The notes: generated by a model from the letters alone, not told the origin. Counted from the first letter of the stretch, positions 31,010-42,904 are shown. The stretch is 64,000 nt of DNA from Dryocosmus kuriphilus (GCA_038277395.1 CM076194.1:179032636-179096635), one strand, 5' to 3'. Made by a program: numbers and translations.

Positions 31010-32170
31010 CTTTCCCCACTCCTTTGAGCATTCATGCTGGTTTTGGGCGAGTATGTACCATCTCCTTTGTTTTGTTCTTGTTCGGGTTAGTTTCGAATTT
31101 CCTACGATCTGACGACTGCGAATCGTATATCTCTTTTAACGTGCGGTCAAAACTTTGCAAATCCGCGAACAAATCGTCTTCATCTTCATGATATTTTGCC
31201 GCGGCGTGCTGAATCAGGTCTTTGTTTCGTAGCCCTTTTATTACTTGCCTCCTGACGGCCTCGAACGGCAATTGGAGCAGGCGGCACATGCAGACTTTTG
31301 CTTGAAAATAGATGCCGATCTTCTCTCCGGGTTGTTGACATCGTGACATCATCCTATCCCACAAGTCATCCATATCCTCTTCGCGGATAAAGGCTTTATG
31401 AAACGCCCGTTTGTACTCCGAGCAGGTTCGTAATTGGTCTCTTTTTCCCTCGTACCACGATAGCGCCGCTTGCGAAAGATGTTTTCCTATCGTGGCTAGG
31501 CGCCATCGCGTTATTTTCGATTAATTGTGTCACTGCATTCAAGAGGTTTGCGAAAATGGCCTGTTGATCCACCGCGCCGGGTAATTCCTTGCTGCGTACA
31601 TCGCATGCCTAATCGTAGGGTCCGGGTAATCCGTCGGCTCCTCGTGAAAGGTGTGTCGCGGTACATCGTTCCCGCACTTGTGATTTCTCGTAATGGCTTC
31701 TCGGATAAAACAGATCCGCTTGATAAAACACCGGGGCATCCGGACGTAACGGTTGTGGGCCGATCCTGCGCCCCGTTTCACGATCGTCGCGTTGCGACGA
31801 GTTCCGTTGTGTGCCAGCGGCAAATCGCGAGGAGACGCCCGTAATCTGAGAGGTTCGGCGGCTACATTCACGACTCGTAATAGGGTAAGTTGACACATTG
31901 ATCCACCCGCACGTTTTCGAGTATTGTCGAGTTAACCGACCGTGAATCTAGAATCCCGTTGGCACCCCGTTCCGATGCGAAACTCATTCCCTCGGCAACG
32001 GTATTTTGTGAGATCGCCCTTACCTGTATTTTCACGGGGTCCGGTTGCAATGATCATCGACCCAAAAATAGCTCGGTGAGATTCTGGAAGCTCTCGAAAG
32101 TTTCATCAACGATGTTAAACTGTTCGTTATCGTGCTTTAACCTCGACTCGTTGCGACGCATTTTCACGGG
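31010..32170 (-). pseudogene. Gypsy gag, frame-broken
   Basis: An ATG just inside the 5' LTR boundary at about 32162 starts MRRNESRLKHDNEQFN and continues DETFESFQNLTELFLG before a stop at about 32052. Further gag pieces appear in other frames (32050-31868; 31373-31032). The latter reads MDDLWDRMMSRCQQPGEKIG, then QLPFEAVRRQVIKGLRNKDL, typical of the retrotransposon gag (capsid) domain, and leads directly to the zinc knuckles at 31009. Gag forms the particle that packages element RNA. Multiple breaks make this copy non-functional. Confidence 0.72.
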
Positions 32171-32186
32171 AGTTCGCGAGAGCTTT

Positions 32187-32569
32187 CATTAATAATTAAG
32201 GCGTTTATTTCTCGCCAAAAGTTTTACAGAATTTGTCGCGCTCTCCCTCCCCGAGGCCTCGGCGACAACCGGTACACCCTCATCCATGACTTGAGATTAC
32301 TCTCTCTTGATCTGTCCCCCTCCAGCAATGACCGACTGGGTTTAACTTTTCCACTTACAGCGTCTCCTCGATTTTTCGACTCGCGCCTTTTTCCGCTCAG
32401 ACTCGCTTCGACGCCAAAGGCACACTCCTCGCTTCGTCCATAGCGCGAACGTTCTCTCTGCCGATCTCACGTACACACACACACACACACGCGCGCCGGA
32501 AAGGGCGCGTACGATCAAATCAATCATCACTTGTTCGTTGTATTTTGCCTTACATGCTAATTTATAACA
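32187..32569 (-). repeat. 5' LTR of minus-strand Gypsy element
   Basis: It matches the 26829-27189 LTR in order throughout, ending 'tttataaca' (minus-strand start TGTTATAAA). The pair defines an element of about 5.7 kb. The exact inner end and primer-binding site could not be fixed: the bases following the LTR in minus sense are 'gctctcgcgaactcccgtg'. No convincing 4-6 bp target duplication was read. Confidence 0.82.
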
Positions 32570-32760
32570 AATTTTTCAAAGGAGTTTAAATGATTTTAAA
32601 TAATTTAAAAGAAATTAAAGGGATTTTAAAAGATTTTTAGAAATGTCGATGGATGTCAACATCTTTCAAGTTATTTTAATGAATTTTAAGAGATGAACAG
32701 ATGAAGATGAAGAGACGAGGAAATTTTTGTGCATTTTGGCTGAAAAATGTAATTTTTTAT
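32570..32760. other. No gene; A/T-rich low complexity
   Basis: Reiterated 'ttttaaaa/aattttaa' words, nothing coding. Confidence 0.35.
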
Positions 32761-32764
32761 TTAC

Positions 32765-32800
32765 AATAACATAGTGCGCGCTACGCGCGCGGAAATTCTG
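32765..32800 (-). other. GC-rich hairpin, possible Helitron 3' terminus
   Basis: On the minus strand gcgcgcgtagcgcgc forms a stem with a three-base loop about 50 bases past the end of the helicase relic. Helitrons end in a hairpin about 10 bases before a CTRR terminus. Here 'actatg' follows, which is not a clean CTRR, so the end is unproven. Confidence 0.35.
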
Positions 32801-32850
32801 GTTATTATTTTACTTAAGAACACTCGAATTGAAATCCACTTAAATATGAA

Positions 32851-35800
32851 TTAAGATTTATTCAAATATTTTCCAATGAATTTTTGAATTGAATCATTCA
32901 TAAAATCTAGCTTAATTAAAAACAATATGCCATGGGGAAGTAATGCTGCCGCATTGCCGGTGAAGGCCGGCGTGAAAATATTTTTACCTTGACCTTTCAG
33001 TATGTAAGAGAGTGTTGTATAAACAGAACTTTTTCCTGATCCACCTGGTCCGTCAATGTAAAAACATTTCCCAAAAGTATCACATCCTTCTGCAACTCGG
33101 AGAATCAAAGCGACAATTTCCTTTTGTTTCACACTCAGTTTATCGTATTGGTTTTGTCCAATTGATATTTCTTGCAAAATTTTCTTATGCTCTTCTTTTT
33201 CGAATTCTGTTTTTATTTGCTCCATTTCGGGAAATTTCGATAGATTCCAATCTACTTTCTCTAACAACTCTTTTATTTGAGAATAAGCTCTCATTGTGCC
33301 AGTTGAATGCCAGAATAGTCTGATATAATTTTCTGATAAAGCGATTTTGAACTTTTCTCAAATATCTCTTGAGTGAACAGGTCGGCAATGAATGAGGATT
33401 CGTACAAAAAGTCTGCGAAGTTGTCTAGCCATCATCCATGACTTGGCTTCATTCATTGCTCGATTCCACTCAGCATCATCTTCTATAAGACCTCTTTCTA
33501 AACACGCTGCTGTGAGTGTTTGATGAATTTCACCGTTCGCAGTTCTCAAATCTTCGTAACTCGTTGCTCCTTTCACATTCAATAACTAAATACGTAGACT
33601 GAAAAAGTTCAGTTTGAGCAGGACTGACGGAATACATGCGGCCAATTACGTTGTGAAAATTTTTGCATTTTTCCCATCGATTGACCTTTTGTTCATCGGC
33701 GAGAGTTACTTTTTGAACACATAATGTCGAGGAATATCAGAGTAAAAGTATTGCTTAACATCATCGTCTCGGCTATTCAACTGTAGATAATCAAGAAGCA
33801 TTGTCGATTTTTGTAAAGCAGACCTGATTTTGGCACCATCAGGATCATTGTTGATAATAACACTTTGCTGATTTGTCAGATGAGCAGGCAAATGTGCAAT
33901 AGCATGACTTTTTTCTTGCAAAGGCTTGCTGAGAATGCGTCAACATGCTTCCGCAGAACCTGCATATCGAGCTTCAGTGTAATCACGAATCTGATCATAT
34001 TCGATTCTTTCTTCAAATGTATCATTCTCGATAGCAACCGATGCAGCATCATTGCCTTTATAAATGTACTTGTATATGTACTTGACAGCATTGATTGACG
34101 AAACAACTTCCACATTAACATGACAATTGAAGACTGTGAATAAAGTGGGAGAATATGGAACAACGTTTCGATTGTCAACCAAGAAACTCCCATTTTTATG
34201 ATACAGAATGCCAGTGTCCCTCCGACGATACTTTGGGTAACCGTTTTTATCCATGGTCGTTTCTTGTTGAAAGGGTTTTGGAAAAAGCTTCGAACATTTT
34301 CCGTTCACTTTACACCAATCAACGCATGGACCATGAATCATATGCTTCATTATAATTTCATGCAATTTTTATTCACATTTGGTTCGGGGATTTCAGCTGA
34401 AATGAATTGATCCACAATGTTTGAGCGTTACCAACATATGAATATAAGGTAGTCCACATTTTTGGAATTCGATGGTATAAACGTAAGCCATCACTTCACC
34501 AAACTGTTTTTGCCTGCCAATGAGATCAATCAAATGATTCTTCTTTATATTGAATACTCTTGTGCATACATCTGGTCTATCTGCAGCTCTTTGACCAGGA
34601 AGTAAGTTGTTCACGATGTCTGTCCATGTAGGATTGCACGTCATTGTAATGAACAGATCAGGCTTTCCAAATTTCCGGACGATGGCCATTCAAACCCTGA
34701 CATGACTCAGCTCGCAACTGTTTTTGATTGAATTTGAAATAATTAATCCTATCTTTTTCAATGTTTACGTAATTGTCTACAACCCATTGTTGTAACAATT
34801 GTCCGCCACGTAAGATTGAATTGCAGTTTTCATCATGCGTTGCCATGCGGTGCTGAACGTACATAGATCTGGCCAATCTCTTGTCACTTCCCTTCAACTT
34901 CATATCTACATGTCACCCTTGAGTTCCATGAGGATGAAATGATGGGTGTATCCAAGACTGTACATTCGGATCCATCAAATTTACATTATGCAACGTTTTT
35001 TCCGTTTTGTTCTTTACAGTCACAAAAGTGTTCGGTATCTCTCCATCAGCAGGTGTAGAGAAAATAGCCGCAACTTCATTTGCTCCGAGCATTGTATCTG
35101 CCTTTATCGATTCTAGTTTTGGTTAAAAACGTCAATTGCAGACTAGATGAAGTTGAAGCAACTTCTAATGACGTTGTTTCATTTTTAATTCTTTCGTGCG
35201 TCATTATATACGGTTGTGCAAATACATTGACGTCCTTAATTCATTTCCCATCAATGCCATCAATTCGTTATCAAGATTGGCGTTTTGATTCAGGCGACAT
35301 TCAGCAGCTTCTTTCTCATGCAGAATAAACAGTTGTCCATAACTTGGAGTTTCATTTGCACCTGGATATAACGCGTTGCTTGTTTGACAGTAAATTGGAC
35401 CTTGAGTTTTTAAACAGTATGAGTCATTGCGTTGCGCACTCAAGTTTACTAAATTTACATTGAATGATGCAAATGAAAATGCGTTATTGTAACCTCTGAT
35501 CCGTTCAAGAAAATGATATGATTTCAGATGATACCCCAGGAACAATTTTTCAAGAAGTGGGAGTTGCGGTAATGGATCAATTACAACTTTACCATGATCG
35601 CAACAATCGCGAAAAGAATTCCCTTTATTCGCGACTTTTTCAGTAGGGAAATGTTTTGCTTTACAATGCTCGCAGACAAGGTCCATTTTGCCAATTCGAT
35701 ACTCAACCAAATCTGATAATTGGCTGTTGAAAGATGTATCGATATTCAAAAAGCCTTTCTTGATAGCACGATTGTTTTGGAATATAGACGCTCGATCAAT

Positions 35801-35920
35801 CATTCGATGTGCTTCCTTTTTTTGATAAGCTGACACTGAGCTCCTTCTTCTTCCGTTCGGATTATTTTTCTGCGAGGCAGTGTGTTTACATTTTTTGTCA
35901 ACGATCATTAATTCGGACAA
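32851..35920 (-). pseudogene. Helitron Rep/helicase relic
   Basis: Minus-strand frames follow Helitron order. 35920-35204 starts at ATG and has a Cys/His region (CEHCKAKHFP...CC), then YHFLERIRGYNNAFSFAS. 34903-34658 has DKRLARSMYVQHRM. 34689-34393 has the Rep core (KPDLFITMTCNPTW) and the HUH site FQKCGLPYIHMLV, where the first His of the HUH pair is Tyr. 34365-33940 has CKVNGKCSKLFPKPF and the tyrosine motif KYIYKYIYKG. 33921-33358 links to GATSYEDLRTANGEIHQTL and the PIF1-type helicase. 33294-32851 has the Walker A motif DGPGGSGKSSVYTTL. The helicase stops shortly after Walker A; Walker B and later motifs are missing. Several frame breaks and the HUH change mean no rolling-circle activity. 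Confidence 0.88.
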
Positions 35921-37093
35921 ACAGGGTTTCTGAGGAAAGCGAAAGAAAAAAAATAATTAAAAAATGTTATGCTGAGTTATTGCTATTGACTGAGTGATCA
36001 ATTAAACTTCATACGACAAAAATTGATTTATTATTTTTATTTTGATCAGCTCGCACTTTCAACGGATTTGTATCAATTTCAGGTATCACAGTCAAAATTC
36101 AATAACCAAGGTTCAGAGTCAGGGCCAAAAATCAGAAATCAGTGTCAGAGCCTGATGCAATTGTCCAACTTTTTAATCACCAAGAATCATAGAATTTCCA
36201 TTGTTGAATCCAATTCAAAGAGATCTGTATCGATATTTACAATTTATTTCTCGATAGGATTATTAACGTGGTATTCAGCAACTGGAAAAAATTAAACATG
36301 ATTAACTTTGTACCGAAAAAACAACTTTATTTATCATGCACCAGTTGAAATTATTTTATTCTAGCCATTCTCGTAATCTAGATACACGTAGCGCTCCGTT
36401 ACATCACTATTATATCACCTTTTTCAATCTAATATATCACCATCTTGCTTTATATTTTTCATCAAAATGTTTTCCTTTGAAATGCACCAATAAACAATGA
36501 CATAAAATGTTGCGACGGCCATTATAATTATGTATAAAAATATTCGTAGTATTGCAAAATAAAAAAAACAGCTTTTTATTCATGTATAAATATATATTAA
36601 ATTATAAATTTATGAAGAAAGTGAAATTTTAGAAGTCAAAACGTAACAAATTATGAAAAGAACTGAAAATATTGAGGCCCATATTTTAAATCTTTAAATG
36701 CTTTTTTCCGATTTTTAAGATGAAAAATAAATACAATTAAAAATAAAATATTTCAAGTTGTAAAAATGAAAGAATTCCTATAGAATTTGAGACTCTTCGC
36801 AATATGTAATAACACCCACGTTCACGAATTACAACAAAAGACGCATTGTAGATGCAACTGACTTTTTTTTGATTCGATAATTACAATTTTTTTAAAGTTG
36901 TGATTAATTAAATATCAATTTGCAGTTTATCAAAGCGATTGAAAATGCAATTGCTAAGTAATTGTATATGTATAATTGCAAAGCGATTGCAAATGAAACG
37001 GGAAAGCTTAAAAATACCTAGATGTAGAATCAATTGACACTATTTTTATAATAAAATACACTATTTTTATAATAAATTTATAGTAAATGAATG
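35921..37093. other. No gene recognised
   Basis: A/T-rich unique-looking sequence. A plus-strand frame at 36023-36295 shows no domain. Nothing else can be supported. Confidence 0.3.
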
Positions 37094-37095
37094 TA

Positions 37096-38030
37096 CGAGG
37101 TGTGATCAAAAAGTAAGGTGACTTTTTATTTTTATCAAAAAATATTTATTTATTCATCAATATTGATGTTATCCCCTTCAAAGTAATCCCCTCGGATATA
37201 ATACATTTGTGCCAGCGCTTTTTCCAATCCTGAAAGCATGTCTGATAAGCACTTTTTGGTATAGCCTTCAGCTTTTCCAGCGATGTGGTCTTTATCTCCT
37301 CAATCGTCGCAAAACGCCGTCCTTTCATGGGTCTTTTCAGTTTTGGAAACAGGAAAAAGTCGCAGGGAGCCAAATCTGGTGAATACGGTGGCTGAGGCAT
37401 GATTATGGTGTCGTTATTGGCCAAAAAATTACGAACAAGCAATGACGTGTGAGCTGGCGCATTATCGTGGTTTCGGAACAAACTTCGCTGACACACGTCT
37501 CATGCTCAAAATATCCACTAAAATTGCTTGGCACGAGCCAAACAAGATGTCGACATCTTCAGCAACTTCTCTAATGGTAATTCGACGATTCGCCAACACT
37601 ATTTTCTTCACTTCTTCAACGTTTTGATCAGTTGTTGACGTGCTGGGATGTCCAGGGCAAGTTTCGTCATTAACATCTTCTCGGCTTCCCGAAAGAGCTT
37701 GTACCACTTATAAACATTTTTTTACTCAGAGTACACTCACCGTATGCCACTGTCAACATTTCAAGTGTTTTGGAGCACTTAATTCCATTTTTAACGCAAA
37801 ATTGGATGCAAATTCTTTCATCAATTTTTTTCGACAGCAGAAAATCGCCGAGCACGCAAAACACTTCTAACCTTTATGCCTCTTACAAACAAACAAAAAA
37901 TGCTATATAGCTGAAACTGTGCACATATGTTTGGGGCGAGTGTACCAACATAAGAAAAAAAGAAAACGAATATCGACTGTACGCATCCCGCCAAAGTCAA
38001 AAAGTCACCTTACTTTTCGATCACACCTCG
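37096..38030 (-). mobile_element. Internally deleted mariner element with intact ends
   Basis: The left end CGAGGTGTGATCAAAAAGTA (37096) and right end (to 38030) are inverted repeats of about 32 bases with one mismatch, and both are flanked by TA (37094-37095 and 38031-38032). The minus-strand transposase is in pieces: 37864-37670 (N-terminal helix-turn-helix, RICIQFCVKNGIKCSKTLEM), 37707-37462 (second helix-turn-helix, EVKKIVLANRRITIREVAED) and 37496-37146 (HDNAPAHTSLLVRNFLA and PPYSPDLAPCDFFLFPKLK, the second and third catalytic Asp). About 120 codons containing the first Asp block are deleted near 37490. It can be moved only by a transposase supplied elsewhere. Confidence 0.92.
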
Positions 38031-38032
38031 TA

Positions 38033-39315
38033 TATCAAATTCAATAGCAAGTATTGATACGCACCTCTCCTTGAGTCAACTTAAATTACGCGAATAAAAG
38101 GCCGAATAAACCAGGATTTCGTATTTCGTGCGAGTAAACCAGGGTTTCCTATTTCGTAATGAATGCCTTTACCTTCGATGTGATTCTTCCTTCAGAATTT
38201 GATTTCAGCCTTGCCGCTGGTTTAAAAAACACTGCGTTGAGCTTTTTTGATTTTTGACACAGGACTAAAAAAAATTAAATCATTCAACTTACGTCTTTTA
38301 AAGTAATGGCTTTTATCAGAATAATTTTATTCCTAAAATTTTTTTCAAAGTAATTATAAGAAAATGACCTAATTATGAGAAAATAATCAGTATTTATTTG
38401 AAAAGTGGAGGAATTGAAGGGTTTTTAATTGAATATTTTTTTATGAAAATATATTTGGAATCCTGATGAATTTTGTTAAAAACTGTCCTATTTTATTGAC
38501 AAAAATGCAATTCTAACCTCAAAATATTCTACTAGTTATAGTTCTTAACTCACTTACTATGTTGAAAAATACATTTAGAGGAAAGAATCACAACAGCGAA
38601 ACACCTCACTGCTGATATGGAAACAATTTTTCAACGAAAAGCACCATTTTTTAGTCGCTTTAGTTGATTTTTTATTTCGTCGTTATTTAACGTTAAATAC
38701 AGTCACTTTTAAGCATCGATTTATTAGATTCATCGATTTCGGATTGTAAGTGAAAGAATCAATATCGAGCAAGCTTAAAGAAGCAGATCTAACCGAATTT
38801 ATAACGCATGCTAGGGTTTTTATTGACGACAATAACATTAAGAACTTCTTAAGTCAAGTTATTTTTCCATAGGGAATTTCGTTATATAAAGTTTGATTTG
38901 GTAGATTGAATTCTTTATATTTATTTTTTATTCTTATAACAAAATACACACAAAATTCCTAAATAAAAGCAAAATTTACTTAACCAAATATATAACAATG
39001 ATTTTAAGAGTTATTTTATTTAAAAATCGCAAGCTTTCGATTAGCAATATGTAAGTCTACAATTTTTATTCCCTTTTTCTCAATTCAAATTTTTTCTAAA
39101 ACAATTTAAAAATTTTTAATTCTTGTAAAATTTATATAATTTTTTTTTTAATCAAATTAAATTTTTTATGTCGAATTCAATGAAAAATAGATCTGAGATT
39201 TGAGGGTATTTAAATAAAATTTCACTTTTTTCACATGTATGGAAAAATAAAATTTATTTTTCAATTACAAGGAACTCCATGCTTTTTTTACAATTAATAA
39301 GGATTGAAAGACATT
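38033..39315. other. No gene recognised
   Basis: A/T-rich. A 20-25 base motif is duplicated at about 38107-38160 ('aaaccaggatttcgtatttcgt' and 'aaaccagggtttcctatttcgt'). Nothing coding. Confidence 0.3.
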
Positions 39316-39318
39316 TTT

Positions 39319-40570
39319 ACATTCTCATCTCAATGAGAAGGTATTAGTTCTATGTGAAAAATGACTTTCGCGGATTTCATGAAATCACGACGCTTCATGA
39401 ACCCCTGAATCCGAAAAAACGGGTTTTACGACGGTGTCTGTCTGTCTGTCGTCGTCGTCGTCGTCGTTGTCCTTGTTGTCGTCGTTGTCGTTGTGGTCGG
39501 CGTCTGTTCCCGCGATAACTTGCGAAGGACCAATCGGATTGTATTGTGCTTCGGCATACTTCTTCTGGGTGCAAAAAGAAAGGACGAGTTCGTTAACCAG
39601 CGGTTTTTGGCCAGTGGTTATGGTTTTATCCATCAAAAACGGTTTTCACAAAATCAAAAAATCAATTTTCCCGCTAAACTATGCGAGAGAAAAAAAACAG
39701 TGGAGAGTAAAATTTTTCACCTAAAAAAAATATAGAAATTTTCTTTTAACCATTTTTCGATAAAATGCACAGATTTTGTTTTAATCGAGAAAACGTTATT
39801 AAAAACAAAAAACTGTGTTTTCTTGCCAAAATATTCAAGACGCGAAAAAAATGAGAATATGCAAAGTTGTTCTGCTCAAAAGGATTTGCAAATTTTGTAT
39901 TAACCTTTTTTTTTTTTTGACAAAATGCACTGTTTTTGTTTTAATAGAGAAGATGTTATTAAAAATAAAAGATTTCAAATTTCCCGCCAAACTATGCAAG
40001 ATACGAAAAATGATAATAAACAAAGTTGTTCAACTTAAAAAGATCTAAGAATTTTCTCCCTATCATTTTTTTTAACAGACGCGTAGTTTTTGAGTTATTC
40101 GTGAAATATATTATGAAATATAAAGAAACACACTTTTCAGCAAAGCTATGCAAGATATGAGAAAATATCAACAAGCAGAATTGTTCACCTTGGAAAGGGC
40201 TACAAAATTTATTTATAAGATTCATCGTTTTACTTTTAAGAACCGAAATCCTGTATTGTGAAAATTTGGTAAATCACAAAAAAACTTTACCAATCTACAA
40301 TGTGTTTAAAAAAAATGTAATTATCGAGCGCGAAGCGCGAGTTTCATGATGAGAATGTATTCCTTAAGGGCGATAGAGCTCTAAGTAAAATAATTTCTTT
40401 TGTAATTTTTAATTTAAATGTTTATACCATCCATAACCACCGAGCGCGTAGCGCGAGGTAAATAATCTATCGAGCGCGAAGCGCGAGTGCCAACAGACGC
40501 GCGCCCTAGGCGTGCTCATACTTGCGCGAAGCGCGTGGCGAAAATGTGCCCGCGAAGCGGGCAGATTTTT
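39319..40570 (+). mobile_element. Foldback-type element, copy 2, with hairpin cluster
   Basis: It starts ACATTCTCATC at 39319 and has the internal inverse TGATGAGAATGT at 40347-40358. It follows copy 1 (3275-4475) throughout: GTC-rich block (39435-39500), 'cgttaaccagcggtttttggccagtggttatgg', three or four ~153-base internal units, and then the GC-rich hairpins at about 40325, 40441, 40470, 40497-40540 and 40550-40565. Unlike copy 1 there is no right arm, so it ends at 'gcccgcgaagcgggcagattttt'. Confidence 0.75.
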
Positions 40571-40614
40571 TCTTATTTTTTTACAACGTATAAAAAACTT
40601 CAGGTATCGAACGG

Positions 40615-40755
40615 AACACTTTTCCTCTTCTTTATTCTTAATCGTAAAAATAATAATATTCAGTCTTTCTCTTGTCTTAATAACTTTTCCTCTTTTTTAT
40701 TCTTATCCTTAAAAATAATAATATGCAGGCTTTCTCTCGTTTTAATGAAGACCTA
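40615..40755. repeat. 66-bp tandem duplication
   Basis: 'cttttcctcttctttattcttaatc.taaaaataataatat' occurs at about 40619 and 40685. Each copy contains TTTATT, i.e. AATAAA on the minus strand (40631-40636 and 40696-40701), downstream of the spliced gene's stop codon. Confidence 0.75.
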
Positions 40756-40807
40756 ATCAGTTCCTTATTAATGAATTTGTACGCTGCAACTTCCTCGTAA
40801 GAAAGAC

Positions 40808-41989
40808 CTAATTGGTCTCACTCTTCTGTAAAAAAATCAAAGTAAAGAAAAGAAACATTTTTCACTTTTTTATAAATAATTGTAATTATTGGCTTTTTTA
40901 TTACCTTTCCTAGATTGTTGTCGACATCCGCAATCTTTCTATTTGGAGTTCTTATCGCTTTCATTATTTGTGCTGCTTCGAGAGTTTCGCCATCGAGCTT
41001 TTCGACGAATTTCATATTTTTCACTTGTAAATACACCCATTCATTCCCATACTTGTCTATAATTTTAAATATATAAACATTAATTACATAAAAACATTTA
41101 TCCAATTCTCAATTTTAAGAACTTTTTATCCAATTTACAAAATTCCTATGTATAAATACTGTAACGTAACTATAAAATCAAAAAACAAGTAGCATTAAGT
41201 ATAAAATCGAAAAAAACCTTTTTCCAATTTAACGATTCCTGTGACCTTGACCAAATCCCCAACTTTGATTTCGTTGCTTTCGTCGTAATGAAGTACGCGA
41301 ATTTCGAACGTCAAATCGTTCTTCATGATGGACGAAACTGCATACGAAGAGCTTCCTGGATGAATAATTGGAACTCCGATTGCAGATGCCCAGTCGTACT
41401 TGTTAAAATTTTGAAAATAAGCAAATCTTTTGTTTAATCTTAAATCATTGAATTAACTAATTACGAATGGAAACGTGCGTAACTTACAAATAGACCCATT
41501 CAAATTGAGGATTTCAGCGAGTTCGCACTCGGTTGCAGTTGCTTTCATTTCAATAACTTCCTCGGCCTTGAGGACAGTTATTTTCGTTGTCTCCTTGATC
41601 GAGAGTTCGAAATCGACGGTTCCCTTGTTAAATTTTGCTACTGCCGCATTAGTCCAAGCATTCGTGAGATGAATAATCTGTAAGTGCATGATTATGTGAA
41701 TAAATATAAAAGACTATGTTGTTAGGAAACCAGATTCTACTCCCCACTCTCGGCATGTGACGTGCGCCGAAGAAAGGGCGCTTGCTCTAAAAAAATTGAA
41801 ATCGAGGTCTTTACACCTTTCGATAGTTATTGAGTTGCTCTTTTTAATGAAACCATCGAAAAAATGGTCCGAGCGTTAGTATTGCTAATAATTGAGTCTT
41901 TAGGTACCCGAGAAATCGGGCTTTCGCTCGAGTGCTTGTGTTCCCATGAGACACCTCCCACCACTCACCACTACATCTTCGCGTCTCAT
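40808..41989 (-). CDS. Spliced gene: RPA70-like OB-fold protein (predicted 5 exons, ~194 aa)
   Basis: Predicted exons on the minus strand: 41989-41969, 41677-41465, 41398-41218, 41056-40905 and 40825-40808. All four introns (291, 66, 161 and 79 bases) are GT-AG and the phases agree, giving about 194 codons from ATG to TAG without an internal stop. The exon 3/4 junction falls inside a codon and resolves correctly. Exon 2 encodes LTNAWTNAAVAKFNKGTVDF, resembling the strand that links DNA-binding domains A and B of replication protein A 70 kDa. Exon 3 ends VGDLVKVTGIVKLEK, an OB-fold-like beta strand. RPA binds single-stranded DNA in replication and repair. The product is far shorter than RPA70 (about 600 residues), so it may be a partial gene, a domesticated paralogue, or an RPA carried by a Helitron-type element. 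The first exon (7 codons) is the least certain. Confidence 0.62.
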
Positions 41990-42057
41990 CTGTACCCGTC
42001 CGTGAGTACAGGCGAACGTTGAGAAGCTCACGGTACAATCGTAAAGGGCGTCGCGCG

Positions 42058-42076
42058 TTCTCTTATATAATATATA
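42058..42076 (-). promoter_or_regulatory. TATA box upstream of the RPA-like gene
   Basis: On the minus strand 'atattatataagag' ends about 72 bases before the proposed start codon (41989). This fits a TATA box with a transcription start roughly 30 bases downstream and a short 5' leader. Confidence 0.4.
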
Positions 42077-42904
42077 TTTCCGTCAATTTTTAATGAATCG
42101 ATCTAAAAATTTCCAAATATCTTCCTTTAATAGTAGGGAACAAATGTTTCGCTGGAAGTTATTTCAACTCTGAAGTTCTCTCGATACTTTTCTTCGCCGA
42201 AACTAAAAAGAAACGTGCTTAACGACCGGTCTGAATTTGCAATGAACTATTGTGAAACAATAGGCAGCTTTAATTGTTTTATTGATTTTGTAGGCATCGC
42301 TAGGGTATACTGCGTGTGAATATCAAGTTTCAAATATGTTCAATAATCTTTAACTGAGTTCTAACGATTTATGCTTTAAAACATAATTGAATTTGGCGAC
42401 AGGAGGAAAAGGAAAACGCGGCAGCGGCGCCGCTATAATATCACGCCGAATCAAGATCCAGATAGCTGAGATCGGAGTCTACGATCAACGCTCTTCAGTT
42501 ATCTCAAAATAACGATTCACTGTAAGTTAATTATAGCAGCTAAGTAGGTAGAAATCGTAAAAACGAAATATTCTAGTGTGAATCTCACTTGCTGACTGAG
42601 GAAGGATACAGATAGAGAACCACAGATAGTTCATTATTTAGCTGAGTGATTGCTTATTTCGGGTAAGTACAAAAGTATTTTCCTTAGAAAATTAAATATC
42701 ACTACTTACTGATCTGAAGTATTGTAGTAGAACGATACAATGCATCAGTAGCTATTAAAAAGACAAAGCGAGAATACATTCCTAAAGAAGTTAGCTACAC
42801 TGGCTGACTCATATCGAACACCGTTTAAATACACAACTGACGAAACAGATAGTACAGACGACCCACTTGACGAAATTCTTTATTCCTTCCATACTGCAAA
42901 CACG
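42077..42904 (+). other. Leader (and possible LTR end) of errantivirus-type element
   Basis: At 42393 'tggcgacaggagg' follows 'acataattgaatt', a plausible LTR end plus primer-binding site (similar to a tRNA-Ser 3' end, though with an indel). The leader contains two consensus splice donors (GTAAGT at 42533-42538 and 42663-42668), as expected if env is expressed from a spliced RNA. A box 'cttgctgactgaggaaggatacag' (about 42590) resembles one in the leader of the second Gypsy-type element (about 55610). A distinct 5' LTR start was not identified. Confidence 0.4.

Noticed and set aside
41481..41487. Stronger GTAAGT donor in exon 2 of the RPA-like gene
   Set aside because: Using it leaves one extra base and no acceptor within the next 100 bases restores the exon 3 frame. 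The gtaatt donor at 41464 keeps phase, so it is preferred.
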